Positions 1 to 8,011 of a stretch of 64,000 nt of DNA are shown piece by piece; position 1 is the first letter of the stretch, and the number at the start of each line of letters is the position of its first letter. The translations under genes were made by a program, and so were the position numbers. The stretch comes from an uncultured Bacteroidales bacterium (GTDB taxonomy: Bacteria; Bacteroidota; Bacteroidia; Bacteroidales; Bacteroidaceae): positions 50,826-114,825 of the forward strand of contig CADAEK010000007.1 in the NCBI GenBank assembly GCA_902786925.1, read 5' to 3'. The notes below the pieces were generated by a model, which was not told where the DNA came from, did not search any database, and saw only the letters and a program-made list of their open reading frames with translations.

Positions 1-431
1 CCCGTGCAAATAATCGCCTCTGCCGTACTGCCGCCACCGCTCACTTGCACTTCTATATATAGCTTTTCCGTAATATTCTCTTTCAATCCGATGGAAATGC
101 GGTTCTCTGCGATATACTGCTTTCCCTGTTCCACAGCCTCTGGCGTCACATCTTTCAAAACCTCCAGCTCATACTCTGAGCGGCCTATCAGTGCTCCTAA
201 CGCCACAGCTATAGGAAGACCTATCATGTCTGTGCCGGGAATACCCACGCCCATCGCATTCTTCAGGATATTAGCCGACAGCAACACTTGAATCTTCTCA
301 GGCACTTGTCCTAATGTCTCCGTAGCCTTCGCCACACACAATGCCACCGCAATCGGTTCCGTGCAACCCACGGCAGGCACCACCTCGCTTTTCACCAGCG
401 CAATAATCTGTTCTCTTAATGCTTTTTCCAT
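1..431 (-). CDS. UPF0597 / L-cysteine desulfidase-type protein, partial (3' end cut by window)
   Basis: The reading frame starts at the ATG complementary to 429-431 and runs off the left edge, so about 143 N-terminal residues are visible. It begins MEKALREQIIALVKSE and soon shows VGCTEPIAVAL. The GCTEP signature with a conserved Cys is typical of the UPF0597 / L-serine dehydratase alpha-like family, which includes iron-sulfur L-cysteine desulfidases (CdsB, YhaM). A glycine-rich GVGIPGTDMIGLP stretch also fits. The likely role is cytosolic cysteine breakdown to pyruvate, sulfide and ammonia, which is a family inference. A good promoter lies upstream on the same strand. The C-terminal iron-sulfur ligands lie outside the window, so catalytic competence cannot be judged. 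Confidence 0.85.
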   Translation of the reverse strand, partial: MEKALREQIIALVKSEVVPAVGCTEPIAVALCVAKATETLGQVPEKIQVLLSANILKNAMGVGIPGTDMIGLPIAVALGALIGRSEYELEVLKDVTPEAVEQGKQYIAENRISIGLKENITEKLYIEVQVSGGGSTAEAIICT

Positions 432-510
432 TATTATCTAATCTATATTCTTAGCCTTCAGGCTATAGACCAAGGTACAAAGTCCCTGCCTTCTACTCCA
501 AATAACGTGG

Positions 511-541
511 CAAAGGTACGGATAAGTGAATACAATACAAA
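511..541 (-). promoter_or_regulatory. Promoter of the UPF0597 gene
   Basis: On the minus strand TTTG (538-541) is followed after 19 bases by TACCTTTG (511-518), matching the Bacteroidetes -33/-7 pattern. The leader to the ATG contains a small TAGCC/GGCTA hairpin. Confidence 0.75.
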
Positions 542-640
542 AAGAAAAGGAACTTTTTCCACCATTTCAACACGCAGGAACGCTTTCGTGCACAATTCAG
601 ATGAACAATGATACGAATACAGCACTCTTCACTCAAAAAA

Positions 641-672
641 TTTGTTTATGTAAAGAAATCGTCATAAGTTTG
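641..672 (+). promoter_or_regulatory. Promoter of the HD-domain gene
   Basis: TTTG at 641-644, 20 bases, then TAAGTTTG at 665-672: a close match to the Bacteroidetes consensus, 24 bases before the ATG at 696. The rest of the gap 432-640 shows no further gene. Confidence 0.8.
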
Positions 673-695
673 CAAATCAAACAGAATATAGGTAC

Positions 696-1298
696 ATGGA
701 ACAAAATTGCTTTCAGCGCTGGGTCAGCAAGTACGAGCAAGAAATAAGCGCCATCAGGGAAAACGCTCATGCGGTACATGCCAGTGTAAACCAAGCGTAT
801 GACAAGGTGCATCCCTATGGGTTACATCTGGATATGGTTGCGAACGAGGTAGCCAAATACGGACATGAAGTGTGTGTGCGCGAGGAAGATGTCTTGCCAT
901 TGTTTTTCGGAGCATACTACCATGACAGTATAGAAGACGCGCGCCAGTCATACAACGACGTGATGAAAGCCGCTAAACAGTGGATGAACGACGAACAAGC
1001 ACGAATGGCAGCAGAGATTGTCTATGCCATGACGAATGAGAAAGGTCGCACACGGGCTGAACGGGCAAATGAGAAGTATTATCAAGGGATTCGAGAAACA
1101 CCTTACGCTCCCTTCGTGAAGTTAGCAGACCGATTGGCCAACTTCACCTACTCTGTAGAGAGTCAAAATGAAGCCAATGCGTACATGAAAGATTTGTACA
1201 TCGAAGAGATGCCACATTTCCTTGCGGCCATCGATGCCCACAGAGAAGAAGACCTACGTTTCTGTCTGCCGGCTGACATGAAAGAGAAACTCCAATAG
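696..1298 (+). CDS. HD-domain phosphohydrolase (SpoT-type HD fold)
   Basis: A 200-residue protein resembling the hydrolase half of RelA/SpoT-family enzymes. Metal-binding positions visible are H44 (GLHLDMV), H76-D77 followed by E80-D81 (YYHDSIED) and D145 in KLADRLAN. No synthetase, TGS or ACT domain follows, so this is a stand-alone small HD protein. It may be a (p)ppGpp hydrolase-like (Mesh1-type) or other nucleotide phosphohydrolase; the substrate is not shown by the sequence. The ATG at 696 sits just after a strong promoter. The peptide transporter gene follows with a 77-base gap and is probably cotranscribed. Confidence 0.75.
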   Translation: MEQNCFQRWVSKYEQEISAIRENAHAVHASVNQAYDKVHPYGLHLDMVANEVAKYGHEVCVREEDVLPLFFGAYYHDSIEDARQSYNDVMKAAKQWMNDEQARMAAEIVYAMTNEKGRTRAERANEKYYQGIRETPYAPFVKLADRLANFTYSVESQNEANAYMKDLYIEEMPHFLAAIDAHREEDLRFCLPADMKEKLQ

Positions 1299-1375
1299 TG
1301 CGTGCGTTCCGGCAGTTCCTATTCCGCAACAAATCTTCTTTTACTAATCAAAAACAGACATCACACAAAAGCATC

Positions 1376-2773
1376 ATGGGTAAGCAAGGGCATCCCGACG
1401 GGCTTTATCTGCTGTTTTTCACAGAAATGGCAGAACGATTCAGTTACTATGGAATGCGTGCCGTATTCACGCTCTACATGGTAGCAGCGCTCTTCACGAT
1501 GGAGCATGCAAGTGAGATTTATGGATACTACACCGGACTGGTGTACCTCACCCCGTTGTTGGGCGGTTACATCGCCGACCGCTATTGGGGCAATCGCCGC
1601 AGCATCATTGTGGGCGGCATATTGATGGCAATAGGACAGTTCTTGCTGTTCCTCAGCGCCTCGTTTGTGCATCCCGCCATTCATGAGGCAGAGGGCATGA
1701 TAGACCCCTCTGTGGACAATAGCCTCGCCATCACGTGCATGATTGGCGGCCTATTCTTCATCATCTTTGGAAACGGCTTCTTTAAGCCTAACATCTCCAC
1801 GATGGTGGGCAGTTTGTATCGTCCTGACGACAAGCTGAAAGACTCTGCCTTCACCATCTTCTACATGGGCGTGAACGTAGGCGCCACACTGGGGCCTCTG
1901 GTGTGCGGCATCTTCGAGGGCGACTATATGAACCCCACCCGTTTCAAGTGGGCATTCCTCTGTGCCTGCGCGATGATGCTCATTTCCACCATTGTGTTTT
2001 CAGTACTGAAAAACAAATATATCGTGACGGATGAGGGCATGCCTGTAGGAACAAAGCCCACACATCACGAAAAGACAGAAAGGCAGGCACTGACGAAGAA
2101 GGAAAAGCAGCACATCGCCGTCATCTTCATCATCGCAGCTTTCGTCATCTTCTTCTGGGCTGCTTACGAACAGGCTGGCGTGTCGCTCACCTATTTCGCT
2201 GACCAGCAAACAGACCGCAACATCTTTGGTTGGGAAATGCCCACCAGTTACTTCCAGTCCTTTCCTGCCATCTTTGTCGTGCTGCTGGCACCTGTCATGA
2301 ACATTCTGTGGAGCACACTCGGACGCTTCGGGCACGAACCCTCATCAGTAATGAAACAAGCCATTGGACTTGCGATGCTCTCACTAGGGTACCTCTTCAT
2401 TGCTTACGGCGTGAAGGACTTGAGCCCGCATATGAAAGTAAGCATGTTCTGGCTCACAGGCCTGTACTTCATACACACGCTGGGCGAACTCAGCCTCTCC
2501 CCTATCGGCCTTTCATTGGTGAGTCGCCTCTCACCGAAGCATTTGGCAAGTTTGCTGATGGGAGTTTGGTTCTTGTCCACCGCTGTCAGCAACATGCTGG
2601 CAGGTCAATTGGCCACGCTCTACCCCGATGGTTCTTCCAAGACCTTGTTTGGGTGCATCGAGATTGCGTCCCTCCACGACTTCTTCATGGTATTCGTCGT
2701 CATGTCGGGCATTGCGGCTATTGCTTTAGCCATGATTTCGCCTGTATTGAACCGGATGATGAGGGACGAGTGA
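1376..2773 (+). CDS. POT/PTR family proton-dependent oligopeptide transporter
   Basis: An inner-membrane carrier of the major facilitator superfamily, importing di- or tripeptides with protons. The frame can be read from a GTG at 1298, but the ATG at 1376 gives MGKQGHPDGLYLLF, the usual POT N-terminus, so that start is chosen (465 aa). Seen are the ExxERxxYYG signature (EMAERFSYYG), the FYMGVNVGATLGP motif of transmembrane segment 5, and about 12-14 hydrophobic segments. POT proteins of this length are normal. With pepD and hypD elsewhere in the window it supports peptide and amino acid use. Exact peptide specificity cannot be inferred. Confidence 0.9.
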   Translation: MGKQGHPDGLYLLFFTEMAERFSYYGMRAVFTLYMVAALFTMEHASEIYGYYTGLVYLTPLLGGYIADRYWGNRRSIIVGGILMAIGQFLLFLSASFVHPAIHEAEGMIDPSVDNSLAITCMIGGLFFIIFGNGFFKPNISTMVGSLYRPDDKLKDSAFTIFYMGVNVGATLGPLVCGIFEGDYMNPTRFKWAFLCACAMMLISTIVFSVLKNKYIVTDEGMPVGTKPTHHEKTERQALTKKEKQHIAVIFIIAAFVIFFWAAYEQAGVSLTYFADQQTDRNIFGWEMPTSYFQSFPAIFVVLLAPVMNILWSTLGRFGHEPSSVMKQAIGLAMLSLGYLFIAYGVKDLSPHMKVSMFWLTGLYFIHTLGELSLSPIGLSLVSRLSPKHLASLLMGVWFLSTAVSNMLAGQLATLYPDGSSKTLFGCIEIASLHDFFMVFVVMSGIAAIALAMISPVLNRMMRDE

Positions 2774-2892
2774 GAGCCCCAAAATTGGCGCATCGCATGA
2801 CGTAAACACATGTAACCACGCAACTGCAAGCGGCAAAAGCACTGGTTTGAGCGGCGAAGAAGCAGGCTTTCAAAACTTTCTGCCGAAAACGC

Positions 2893-2924
2893 TTGGAGAT
2901 ATCATCGGTTTTTCTCTATCTTTG
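2893..2924 (+). promoter_or_regulatory. Promoter of the 63-aa gene and hypD cluster
   Basis: TTG at 2893-2895, 21 bases, then TATCTTTG at 2917-2924. This is the only good promoter ahead of the small gene and hypD, which suggests that both are read from it. Confidence 0.65.
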
Positions 2925-2960
2925 CAACTTGTTGTACAACTCTTTAATTCTTAAACAGCT

Positions 2961-3152
2961 ATGAATCCTGAAGTGGACATGATCAAGTGGTGGTCGGCAC
3001 TGAGCATTGAAAACAAGGCCAAAGTGTCTGGCAAGACTTACCCTGAGTGCTCCGTATGGTGGAACAACCTCACCCTGGAGGAGAAGCTGGCAGCCAAAGA
3101 GGCTTCTGGCATCGAGCGCGGCAAGCGCAATAAAACCAAAGGATTTACATAA
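2961..3152 (+). CDS. Small hypothetical protein (63 aa) with a duplicated WW...L-S/T-x-E-x-K motif
   Basis: Not recognised as a named family. The ATG at 2961 is preceded by a good promoter and followed by hypD only 23 bases after the stop, so it looks like the first gene of the hyp cluster. The protein is soluble and charged. It carries the same short motif twice: IKWWSALSIENK near residues 8-19 and VWWNNLTLEEK near residues 32-42, suggesting a duplicated helix-turn unit. The C-terminus is basic (GKRNKTKGF). No cysteine cluster, signal peptide or membrane segment. Function unknown; a regulator or accessory factor of the glycyl radical enzyme is only a guess from position. Confidence 0.65.
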   Translation: MNPEVDMIKWWSALSIENKAKVSGKTYPECSVWWNNLTLEEKLAAKEASGIERGKRNKTKGFT

Positions 3153-3175
3153 ACTTACAATTAGATTAGCAATAT

Positions 3176-5650
3176 ATGGCTACAACTGTGGCTATGCGTG
3201 CACCGCATAGCAAAATGAATTATGCCCTTCAGTACCCTGAAAACGAGGGCGGAATGAACGACCGCGTAAAGCGTCTGCACCAGCAGAGCATCGACACACC
3301 TACCACACTCACCATTGAGCGTGCACTCATCGAAACGGCGTTCTACAAAGAAAATTACGGAAAGATGCCTAATTGCATCCTTCGTGCTCGCAACTTCTAC
3401 GAAATTTGCAAGAAAAAGACGATTTATATAGGCAAGGACGAACTCATTGTGGGCGAGCGCGGTCCTGTGCCCAAGGCCGTGCCTACGTTCCCCGAACTGA
3501 CGTGTCACACAGTGGAAGACCTCCACACGCTGAATGACCGCGAACTGCAGCCCTATTTTATCTCGCAGGAGGACATTGACACCTACGAGCGTGAAGTCAT
3601 TCCCTATTGGGAAGGACGCACCCAACGCGAGCGCATCTTCAGCCATGTGAGCAAGGAATGGGAAGAAGCCTATCATGCAGGCGTGTTCACAGAGTTTATG
3701 GAACAGCGTGCCGGTGGCCACACGGCTATGGACGGCAAGATGTATCATCGTGGCTTGCTTGACTGCAAGGCACTCATTGCCAAGACCCTTGCCGAGCTCG
3801 ACTTCATCAACGACCCAGAGGCTACCGACAAGCAGCAGGAGCTGCAGGCGATGGACATCAGCTGTGACGCCGCCATTCTTTTGGCAGAGCGCCATGCAGA
3901 GCTGGCCGAGAAAATGGCTGCCGAAGAGGCTGACCCACAACGCAAGGCTGAGTTGCTGAAGATTGCGGACGTGTGCCGCTGGGTACCAGCCCATGCTCCA
4001 CGCGACATGCAGGAAGCCATCCAGATGTACTGGTTTGTGCATCTCGGCACAGTGACCGAGCTGAACGGTTGGGACTGCATGAACCCTGGCCATATCGATC
4101 AGCACCTTTATCCCTTCTATCAGAAGGGACTTGCCGATGGCACTATGACCCGCGAGAAAGCCAAAGAGCTGCTCTCGTGCTTCTGGATAAAGTTCAACAA
4201 CCAGCCTGCACCTCCCAAGGTAGGTGTCACGGCATTGGAGTCAGGCACATACAACGACTTCACCAACATCAATATCGGCGGCATTGACAAGTATGGCAAC
4301 AATGCTGTCAACGAGCTCTCTTACATCATTCTGGAGATTCAAGAGGAGCTGCACGAATTACAGCCTGGCTTAAGCATCCATGTCAGCAAGGTTACCCCCG
4401 ACGACTTCGTAGTGGCTGGCGCCAAAGTGATTCGTCAGGGACACGGATACCCTTCAGTCTTCAACCCAGACACTTACACCAAAGAACTGGTGCGTCAAGG
4501 CAAGACACAAGAAGACGCCAATGAAGGCGGCTGTTCAGGCTGCATCGAGGTGGGAGCATTCGGCAAGGAAGCCTACATCCTCACAGGCTACCTCAACACT
4601 CCCAAGATTCTGGAAATCACGCTCAACAACGGCATTGACCCCATCACGGGAAAGAAGCTCGGGCTGGAGACAGGCGACCCACGCACGTTCACTTCTTATG
4701 AACAGCTGTACGAGGCTTATCACAAGCAGATGATTTACTTCGTCAACCTCAAGCTGGCTGTGAACAACTACATCGAGCGCATGTTCTCACTCTACGCTCC
4801 TGCCACGTTCCTGTCCCTCTTCATCGACGACTGCATCACTCGCGGACGAGACTACTACAGTGGTGGCGCACGTTATAATACCACTTACATTCAGTGCACA
4901 GGACTGGGCACCATCACCGATTGCCTCTCAACCCTCAAGAAACATGTCTTTGAGGACAAGAAGTTCACGATGGATGAACTACTTAAGGCTGTTGGCTGCA
5001 ACTGGGGCAGAGAAGACAACTGTCAACTGTCAACTGTCAACTGTCAACTCGAAAAGATGAGACAGTTCATCATGAACCGCACTCCATTCTTCGGCAACGA
5101 TGACGATTATGCAGACAGCATCGCCGTGAAGGTCTATAACGACCTTGTGGCTGCCATCGAAGGACACCCCAACACCCGAGGCGGCAAGACACAGCTCAAC
5201 ATGCTCTCAACAACTTGCCACAACTACTTTGGTTCCGTCTGTGGCGCTTCTGTCAATGGCCGTCTGGCACACTTTGCCATCAGCGATGGAACCTCACCAG
5301 CGCACGGTGCCGACACCAACGGCCCCACAGCTGTCATCAAGTCGCTTGGCAAGCTCGACCAGACCCTCTCTGGCGGCACTCTGCTCAACGTGCGTTTCGT
5401 TCCCTCCATTCTCAAGCGCGAAGAAGACCTGCGCAAGCTCGTCTCTCTCATCCGTGCCTACTTCAACATGGGCGGACACCACATTCAGTTCAACATTGTG
5501 GACACGCAAACCTTGCTCGACGCCCAGCAGCAGCCCGACGACTACAAGGACCTCTTGGTGCGCGTGGCTGGATACTCCGACTACTTCAACGACATGACGG
5601 AGCAGCTGCAGAACGAAATCATCGCAAGAACGGAGAACGAAGAGTTTTAG
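3176..5650 (+). CDS. hypD: trans-4-hydroxy-L-proline dehydratase (glycyl radical enzyme)
   Basis: Dehydrates trans-4-hydroxy-L-proline to (S)-1-pyrroline-5-carboxylate by glycyl radical chemistry in the anaerobic cytosol. The thiyl Cys is C456 in GCIE with E458, and the radical Gly is G799 in RVAGYSDYF. Residues I recall from the Clostridioides difficile enzyme line up with a constant offset of 22 before the insertion: H182, D300, S356, F362, Y472. T679 and G799 fit an offset of 34. The 12-residue jump coincides with an in-frame heptamer repeat at 5017-5049 (about residues 615-625), an insertion in a loop. The N-terminus may really begin at M27 (3254). An activase gene lies downstream beyond msrA; proB and proA follow. 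Confidence 0.92.
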   Translation: MATTVAMRAPHSKMNYALQYPENEGGMNDRVKRLHQQSIDTPTTLTIERALIETAFYKENYGKMPNCILRARNFYEICKKKTIYIGKDELIVGERGPVPKAVPTFPELTCHTVEDLHTLNDRELQPYFISQEDIDTYEREVIPYWEGRTQRERIFSHVSKEWEEAYHAGVFTEFMEQRAGGHTAMDGKMYHRGLLDCKALIAKTLAELDFINDPEATDKQQELQAMDISCDAAILLAERHAELAEKMAAEEADPQRKAELLKIADVCRWVPAHAPRDMQEAIQMYWFVHLGTVTELNGWDCMNPGHIDQHLYPFYQKGLADGTMTREKAKELLSCFWIKFNNQPAPPKVGVTALESGTYNDFTNINIGGIDKYGNNAVNELSYIILEIQEELHELQPGLSIHVSKVTPDDFVVAGAKVIRQGHGYPSVFNPDTYTKELVRQGKTQEDANEGGCSGCIEVGAFGKEAYILTGYLNTPKILEITLNNGIDPITGKKLGLETGDPRTFTSYEQLYEAYHKQMIYFVNLKLAVNNYIERMFSLYAPATFLSLFIDDCITRGRDYYSGGARYNTTYIQCTGLGTITDCLSTLKKHVFEDKKFTMDELLKAVGCNWGREDNCQLSTVNCQLEKMRQFIMNRTPFFGNDDDYADSIAVKVYNDLVAAIEGHPNTRGGKTQLNMLSTTCHNYFGSVCGASVNGRLAHFAISDGTSPAHGADTNGPTAVIKSLGKLDQTLSGGTLLNVRFVPSILKREEDLRKLVSLIRAYFNMGGHHIQFNIVDTQTLLDAQQQPDDYKDLLVRVAGYSDYFNDMTEQLQNEIIARTENEEF
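5017..5049 (+). repeat. In-frame heptamer tandem array inside hypD
   Basis: CAACTGT occurs four times in full plus five bases of a fifth copy, with no mismatch. Read in the hypD frame it gives NCQLSTV then NCQL, because three heptamers equal seven codons. The same unit family (TCAAYYR) makes up the gaps at 22664-22698 and 33721-33755. Confidence 0.9.
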
Positions 5651-5688
5651 TCAGCAACAACACTCACATCTACAGTAAATACACGAAC

Positions 5689-6198
5689 ATGATAAAAGAC
5701 ATTTTTCTTGCCGGTGGCTGTTTCTGGGGCACCGAGCACTACTTCAAGCAGATAAAGGGCGTGACGAACACGGAAGTGGGATTCGCCAACGGACAGACAA
5801 CTGACCCCACTTACGAGGAGGTTTATACCGACACGACGGGCTATGCTGAGACGGTACGCATCCAGTATGACGATGCTGTGGTCGATTTGAAGTTCCTCCT
5901 CCAGATGTTCTTCAAGGCTATCGACCCTACCAGCCTCAACAAGCAGGGACACGACGAGGGCACACGCTACAGAACTGGCGTGTATTACACCGCCGATACA
6001 GACCTGCCCGTCATTCAAGAAGTGTTTGCCGAAGAGCAAAAGAACCTCGATGCTCCCATCGCCGTAGAAGTGGAGCCTCTGCAGAGCTTCTATCCGGCCG
6101 ACGAGCGCCATCAAGACTATCTTGACAAGAACCCCGACGGATATTGCCACCTGCCTGTAGCGCTGTTCGAGTTTGCCCGCAAGGCAAGTCGTTCATAA
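5689..6198 (+). CDS. msrA: Peptide-methionine (S)-S-oxide reductase
   Basis: Reduces the S epimer of methionine sulfoxide in proteins, a cytosolic repair enzyme. A 169-residue, single-domain MsrA begins MIKDIFLAGGCFWGTE; C11 of the GCFWG motif is the catalytic Cys. The conserved GYAETV and NPDGYCHL segments follow, the latter supplying a candidate resolving Cys. There is no MsrB domain. The upstream frame is open into hypD, but the ATG at 5689, 38 bases after the hypD stop, gives the family N-terminus. Its place between a glycyl radical enzyme and its activase is unusual and hints at damage repair when the oxygen-sensitive pathway meets air. Confidence 0.93.
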   Translation: MIKDIFLAGGCFWGTEHYFKQIKGVTNTEVGFANGQTTDPTYEEVYTDTTGYAETVRIQYDDAVVDLKFLLQMFFKAIDPTSLNKQGHDEGTRYRTGVYYTADTDLPVIQEVFAEEQKNLDAPIAVEVEPLQSFYPADERHQDYLDKNPDGYCHLPVALFEFARKASRS

Positions 6199-6272
6199 GT
6201 TATGAATAATTGTTCACAAGTTTGGAATAATTATTCATAACTTACGAATAATTGTTCGCAACTTATGAATAA
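6196..6272. repeat. Degenerate 21-bp tandem repeat, about 3.7 copies
   Basis: Units begin at 6196, 6217, 6238 and 6259. Each holds the near-palindrome GAATAATTRTTC and a spacer of type AAGTT or AACTT; unit 2 has the perfect palindrome GAATAATTATTC. The array starts on the msrA stop codon and fills most of the gap before the activase promoter. Confidence 0.8.
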
Positions 6273-6308
6273 GTAAGACAAATCTTGTGCCGTTCCAGAG
6301 AAAAGCAG

Positions 6309-6316
6309 TAACTTTG
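6309..6316 (+). promoter_or_regulatory. Possible -7 element before the activase gene
   Basis: TAACTTTG at 6309-6316 (just after AAAAGCAG) lies 20 bases before the ATG at 6336. A TTG about 20 bases earlier is approximate. It would allow the activase, proB and proA to be read separately from hypD. Confidence 0.5.
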
Positions 6317-6335
6317 TGGCCACATTAAGGGCAAA

Positions 6336-7241
6336 ATGGCACTAATTTTCGACATTAAGCGATTCGCCATCAACGACGGACCTGGCATCAGGACAACCAT
6401 CTTCATGAAGGGTTGTCCTTTGCGGTGTGTATGGTGCCATAACCCCGAGGGGCTTGAGGAGAAACCCGTGAAGATGTACACCAAGAAGAAGTGCATCGGG
6501 TGCCAAAGTTGCGTGGAAGTGTGTCCCGAAAAGAACCTGGTGCTGACTGCCGATGGAATCAAGGACTTGGGGCATTGTGTGACTTGCGGAAAGTGCACAG
6601 ACGAATGTCCGACACGGGCTCTGGAGATGGCTGGCAAGGAATGGAAGATGGAGGACCTGATGGCGGTGGTGGAGAAGGAACGTGCTGTGATGGAAGAAAG
6701 CGGGGGCGGCGTGACGATGTGCGGAGGCGAGCCGCTGATGCACACAGACTATCTGTGCGAGGTGCTGGACGAGCTGGGCAAGAGAGGCATACACAGAACG
6801 GTGGACACCACCCTATTTGCCTCGGCCGAGAACGTACGAAAAGTGGCTGAACGCTGCGAGTTATTCCTTGTTGACCTGAAGCTGATGGACAGCGAACGAC
6901 ACAAGTTCTACACCCGTGTGGCTAACGAACAGATACTTGCCAATATCCGTATGCTGAGCGAATTGGGACATCCCTTCTGGATTCGCATCCCTCTCATCAT
7001 CGGCGTGAATGCTGACGACGAGAACCTGAAGGCATCGGCCGCCTTTCTGGCGTCATTGCCTACAAAACCAGAGGTAGTGAATCTGTTGGTGTATCATGAT
7101 GTGGGTATCGGCAAGCATGCACGACTGGGAACAGAATACAACCCCACAGCGCTCCACATGGAGGCTCCCTCGGAAGAGGTGCAGCAGCATGCGCTGGACA
7201 TCATGAGACAATATGGATTGAATACAAAAATAGGAGGATAA
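6336..7241 (+). CDS. Glycyl radical enzyme activase (HypD-activating radical SAM protein)
   Basis: Radical S-adenosylmethionine enzyme that installs the glycyl radical on its partner, here most likely HypD. In 301 residues the radical SAM CxxxCxxC is seen as C27, C31 and C34 (GCPLRCVWC). Two ferredoxin-type clusters follow: C53-C56-C59-C63 (CIGCQSCVEVCP) and C81-C84-C87-C91 (CVTCGKCTDECP). The extra-cluster form is typical of activases of decarboxylase and dehydratase GREs rather than of simple PFL-AE. GGVTMCGGEPLM is the SAM-binding GGE region. Separated from hypD only by msrA; proB starts 5 bases after its stop. Confidence 0.9.
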   Translation: MALIFDIKRFAINDGPGIRTTIFMKGCPLRCVWCHNPEGLEEKPVKMYTKKKCIGCQSCVEVCPEKNLVLTADGIKDLGHCVTCGKCTDECPTRALEMAGKEWKMEDLMAVVEKERAVMEESGGGVTMCGGEPLMHTDYLCEVLDELGKRGIHRTVDTTLFASAENVRKVAERCELFLVDLKLMDSERHKFYTRVANEQILANIRMLSELGHPFWIRIPLIIGVNADDENLKASAAFLASLPTKPEVVNLLVYHDVGIGKHARLGTEYNPTALHMEAPSEEVQQHALDIMRQYGLNTKIGG

Positions 7242-7246
7242 TATAG

Positions 7247-8011
7247 ATGCGAATTACGATTAAGATAGGCAGCAACGTGCTGACAAGAACAGACGGGTCG
7301 CTCGATGTGACTCGTATGTCGGCTCTGGTTGACCAGATTGCCACCTTGCGCAGCCAAGGACACGAAATCATCTTGGTGTCATCAGGTGCTGTGGCCAGCG
7401 GACGCAGCGAACTGAAGCACATCCAGCACGACCTTGACTCAGTGGATCAGCGTCAGCTCTTCTCTGCCGTAGGTCAGGCAAAGTTAATCAACCGCTACTT
7501 CGAACTGTTCAGGGAATACGGTATCCCAGTGGGACAAGTGCTGACCACCAAGGAGAACTTCTCCGACTCAGAGCACCGCAAGAATCAAGAGAACTGTATG
7601 CGCGTGATGCTGGAGAATGGCGTGCTGCCCATCGTGAACGAGAATGACACCGTGTCAGTCACAGAGCTCATGTTTACCGATAACGACGAACTCTCTGGCC
7701 TCATGGCACAGATGACACAATCGCAGATGCTCATCATCCTGAGCAACATCGACGGCATCTTCACAGGCGACCCATCCGACCCTGAGTCACGCCTCATCAG
7801 CATCGTCAAGCCCGGCAAAGACCTGAGCGACTACATCCAGACGAAGAAATCAAAGGCTGGACGTGGCGGCATGAAGAGCAAGTCGAACGTGGCCACACAA
7901 ACCGCAGCAGCAGGCATCAGCGTTGTCATTGCCAACGGCAAGAGAGATGACATCCTCGTGAAACTCATGAACGATAGGGATAACACCCCATGCACAGAAT
8001 TCCTATGTTAG
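7247..8011 (+). CDS. proB: Glutamate 5-kinase, short form without PUA domain
   Basis: First step of proline synthesis: ATP-dependent phosphorylation of L-glutamate on the gamma carboxyl. The 254-residue protein is an amino acid kinase fold only, with KIGSNVLT near the start, SSGAVASGR at about residue 45 and NENDTVS further on. The C-terminal PUA domain of the E. coli enzyme is absent, as in other short ProB proteins. It starts 5 bases after the activase and overlaps proA, so translation is coupled. Product inhibition by proline is a family property not visible here. Confidence 0.93.
   Translation: MRITIKIGSNVLTRTDGSLDVTRMSALVDQIATLRSQGHEIILVSSGAVASGRSELKHIQHDLDSVDQRQLFSAVGQAKLINRYFELFREYGIPVGQVLTTKENFSDSEHRKNQENCMRVMLENGVLPIVNENDTVSVTELMFTDNDELSGLMAQMTQSQMLIILSNIDGIFTGDPSDPESRLISIVKPGKDLSDYIQTKKSKAGRGGMKSKSNVATQTAAAGISVVIANGKRDDILVKLMNDRDNTPCTEFLC

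Noticed and set aside
1298..1375. N-terminal extension of the POT transporter from a GTG
   Set aside because: The extension is not like POT N-termini, and the ATG at 1376 gives the expected sequence.
3161..4105. Long antisense frames opposite hypD, gltB, rpoB and the car fusion
   Set aside because: They mirror strongly coding sense frames with biased third positions; no start context or family features.
6196..6272. CRISPR-like array
   Set aside because: Units of 21 bp with short spacers, degenerate, and no cas genes; the same reasoning excludes the 24-bp arrays.
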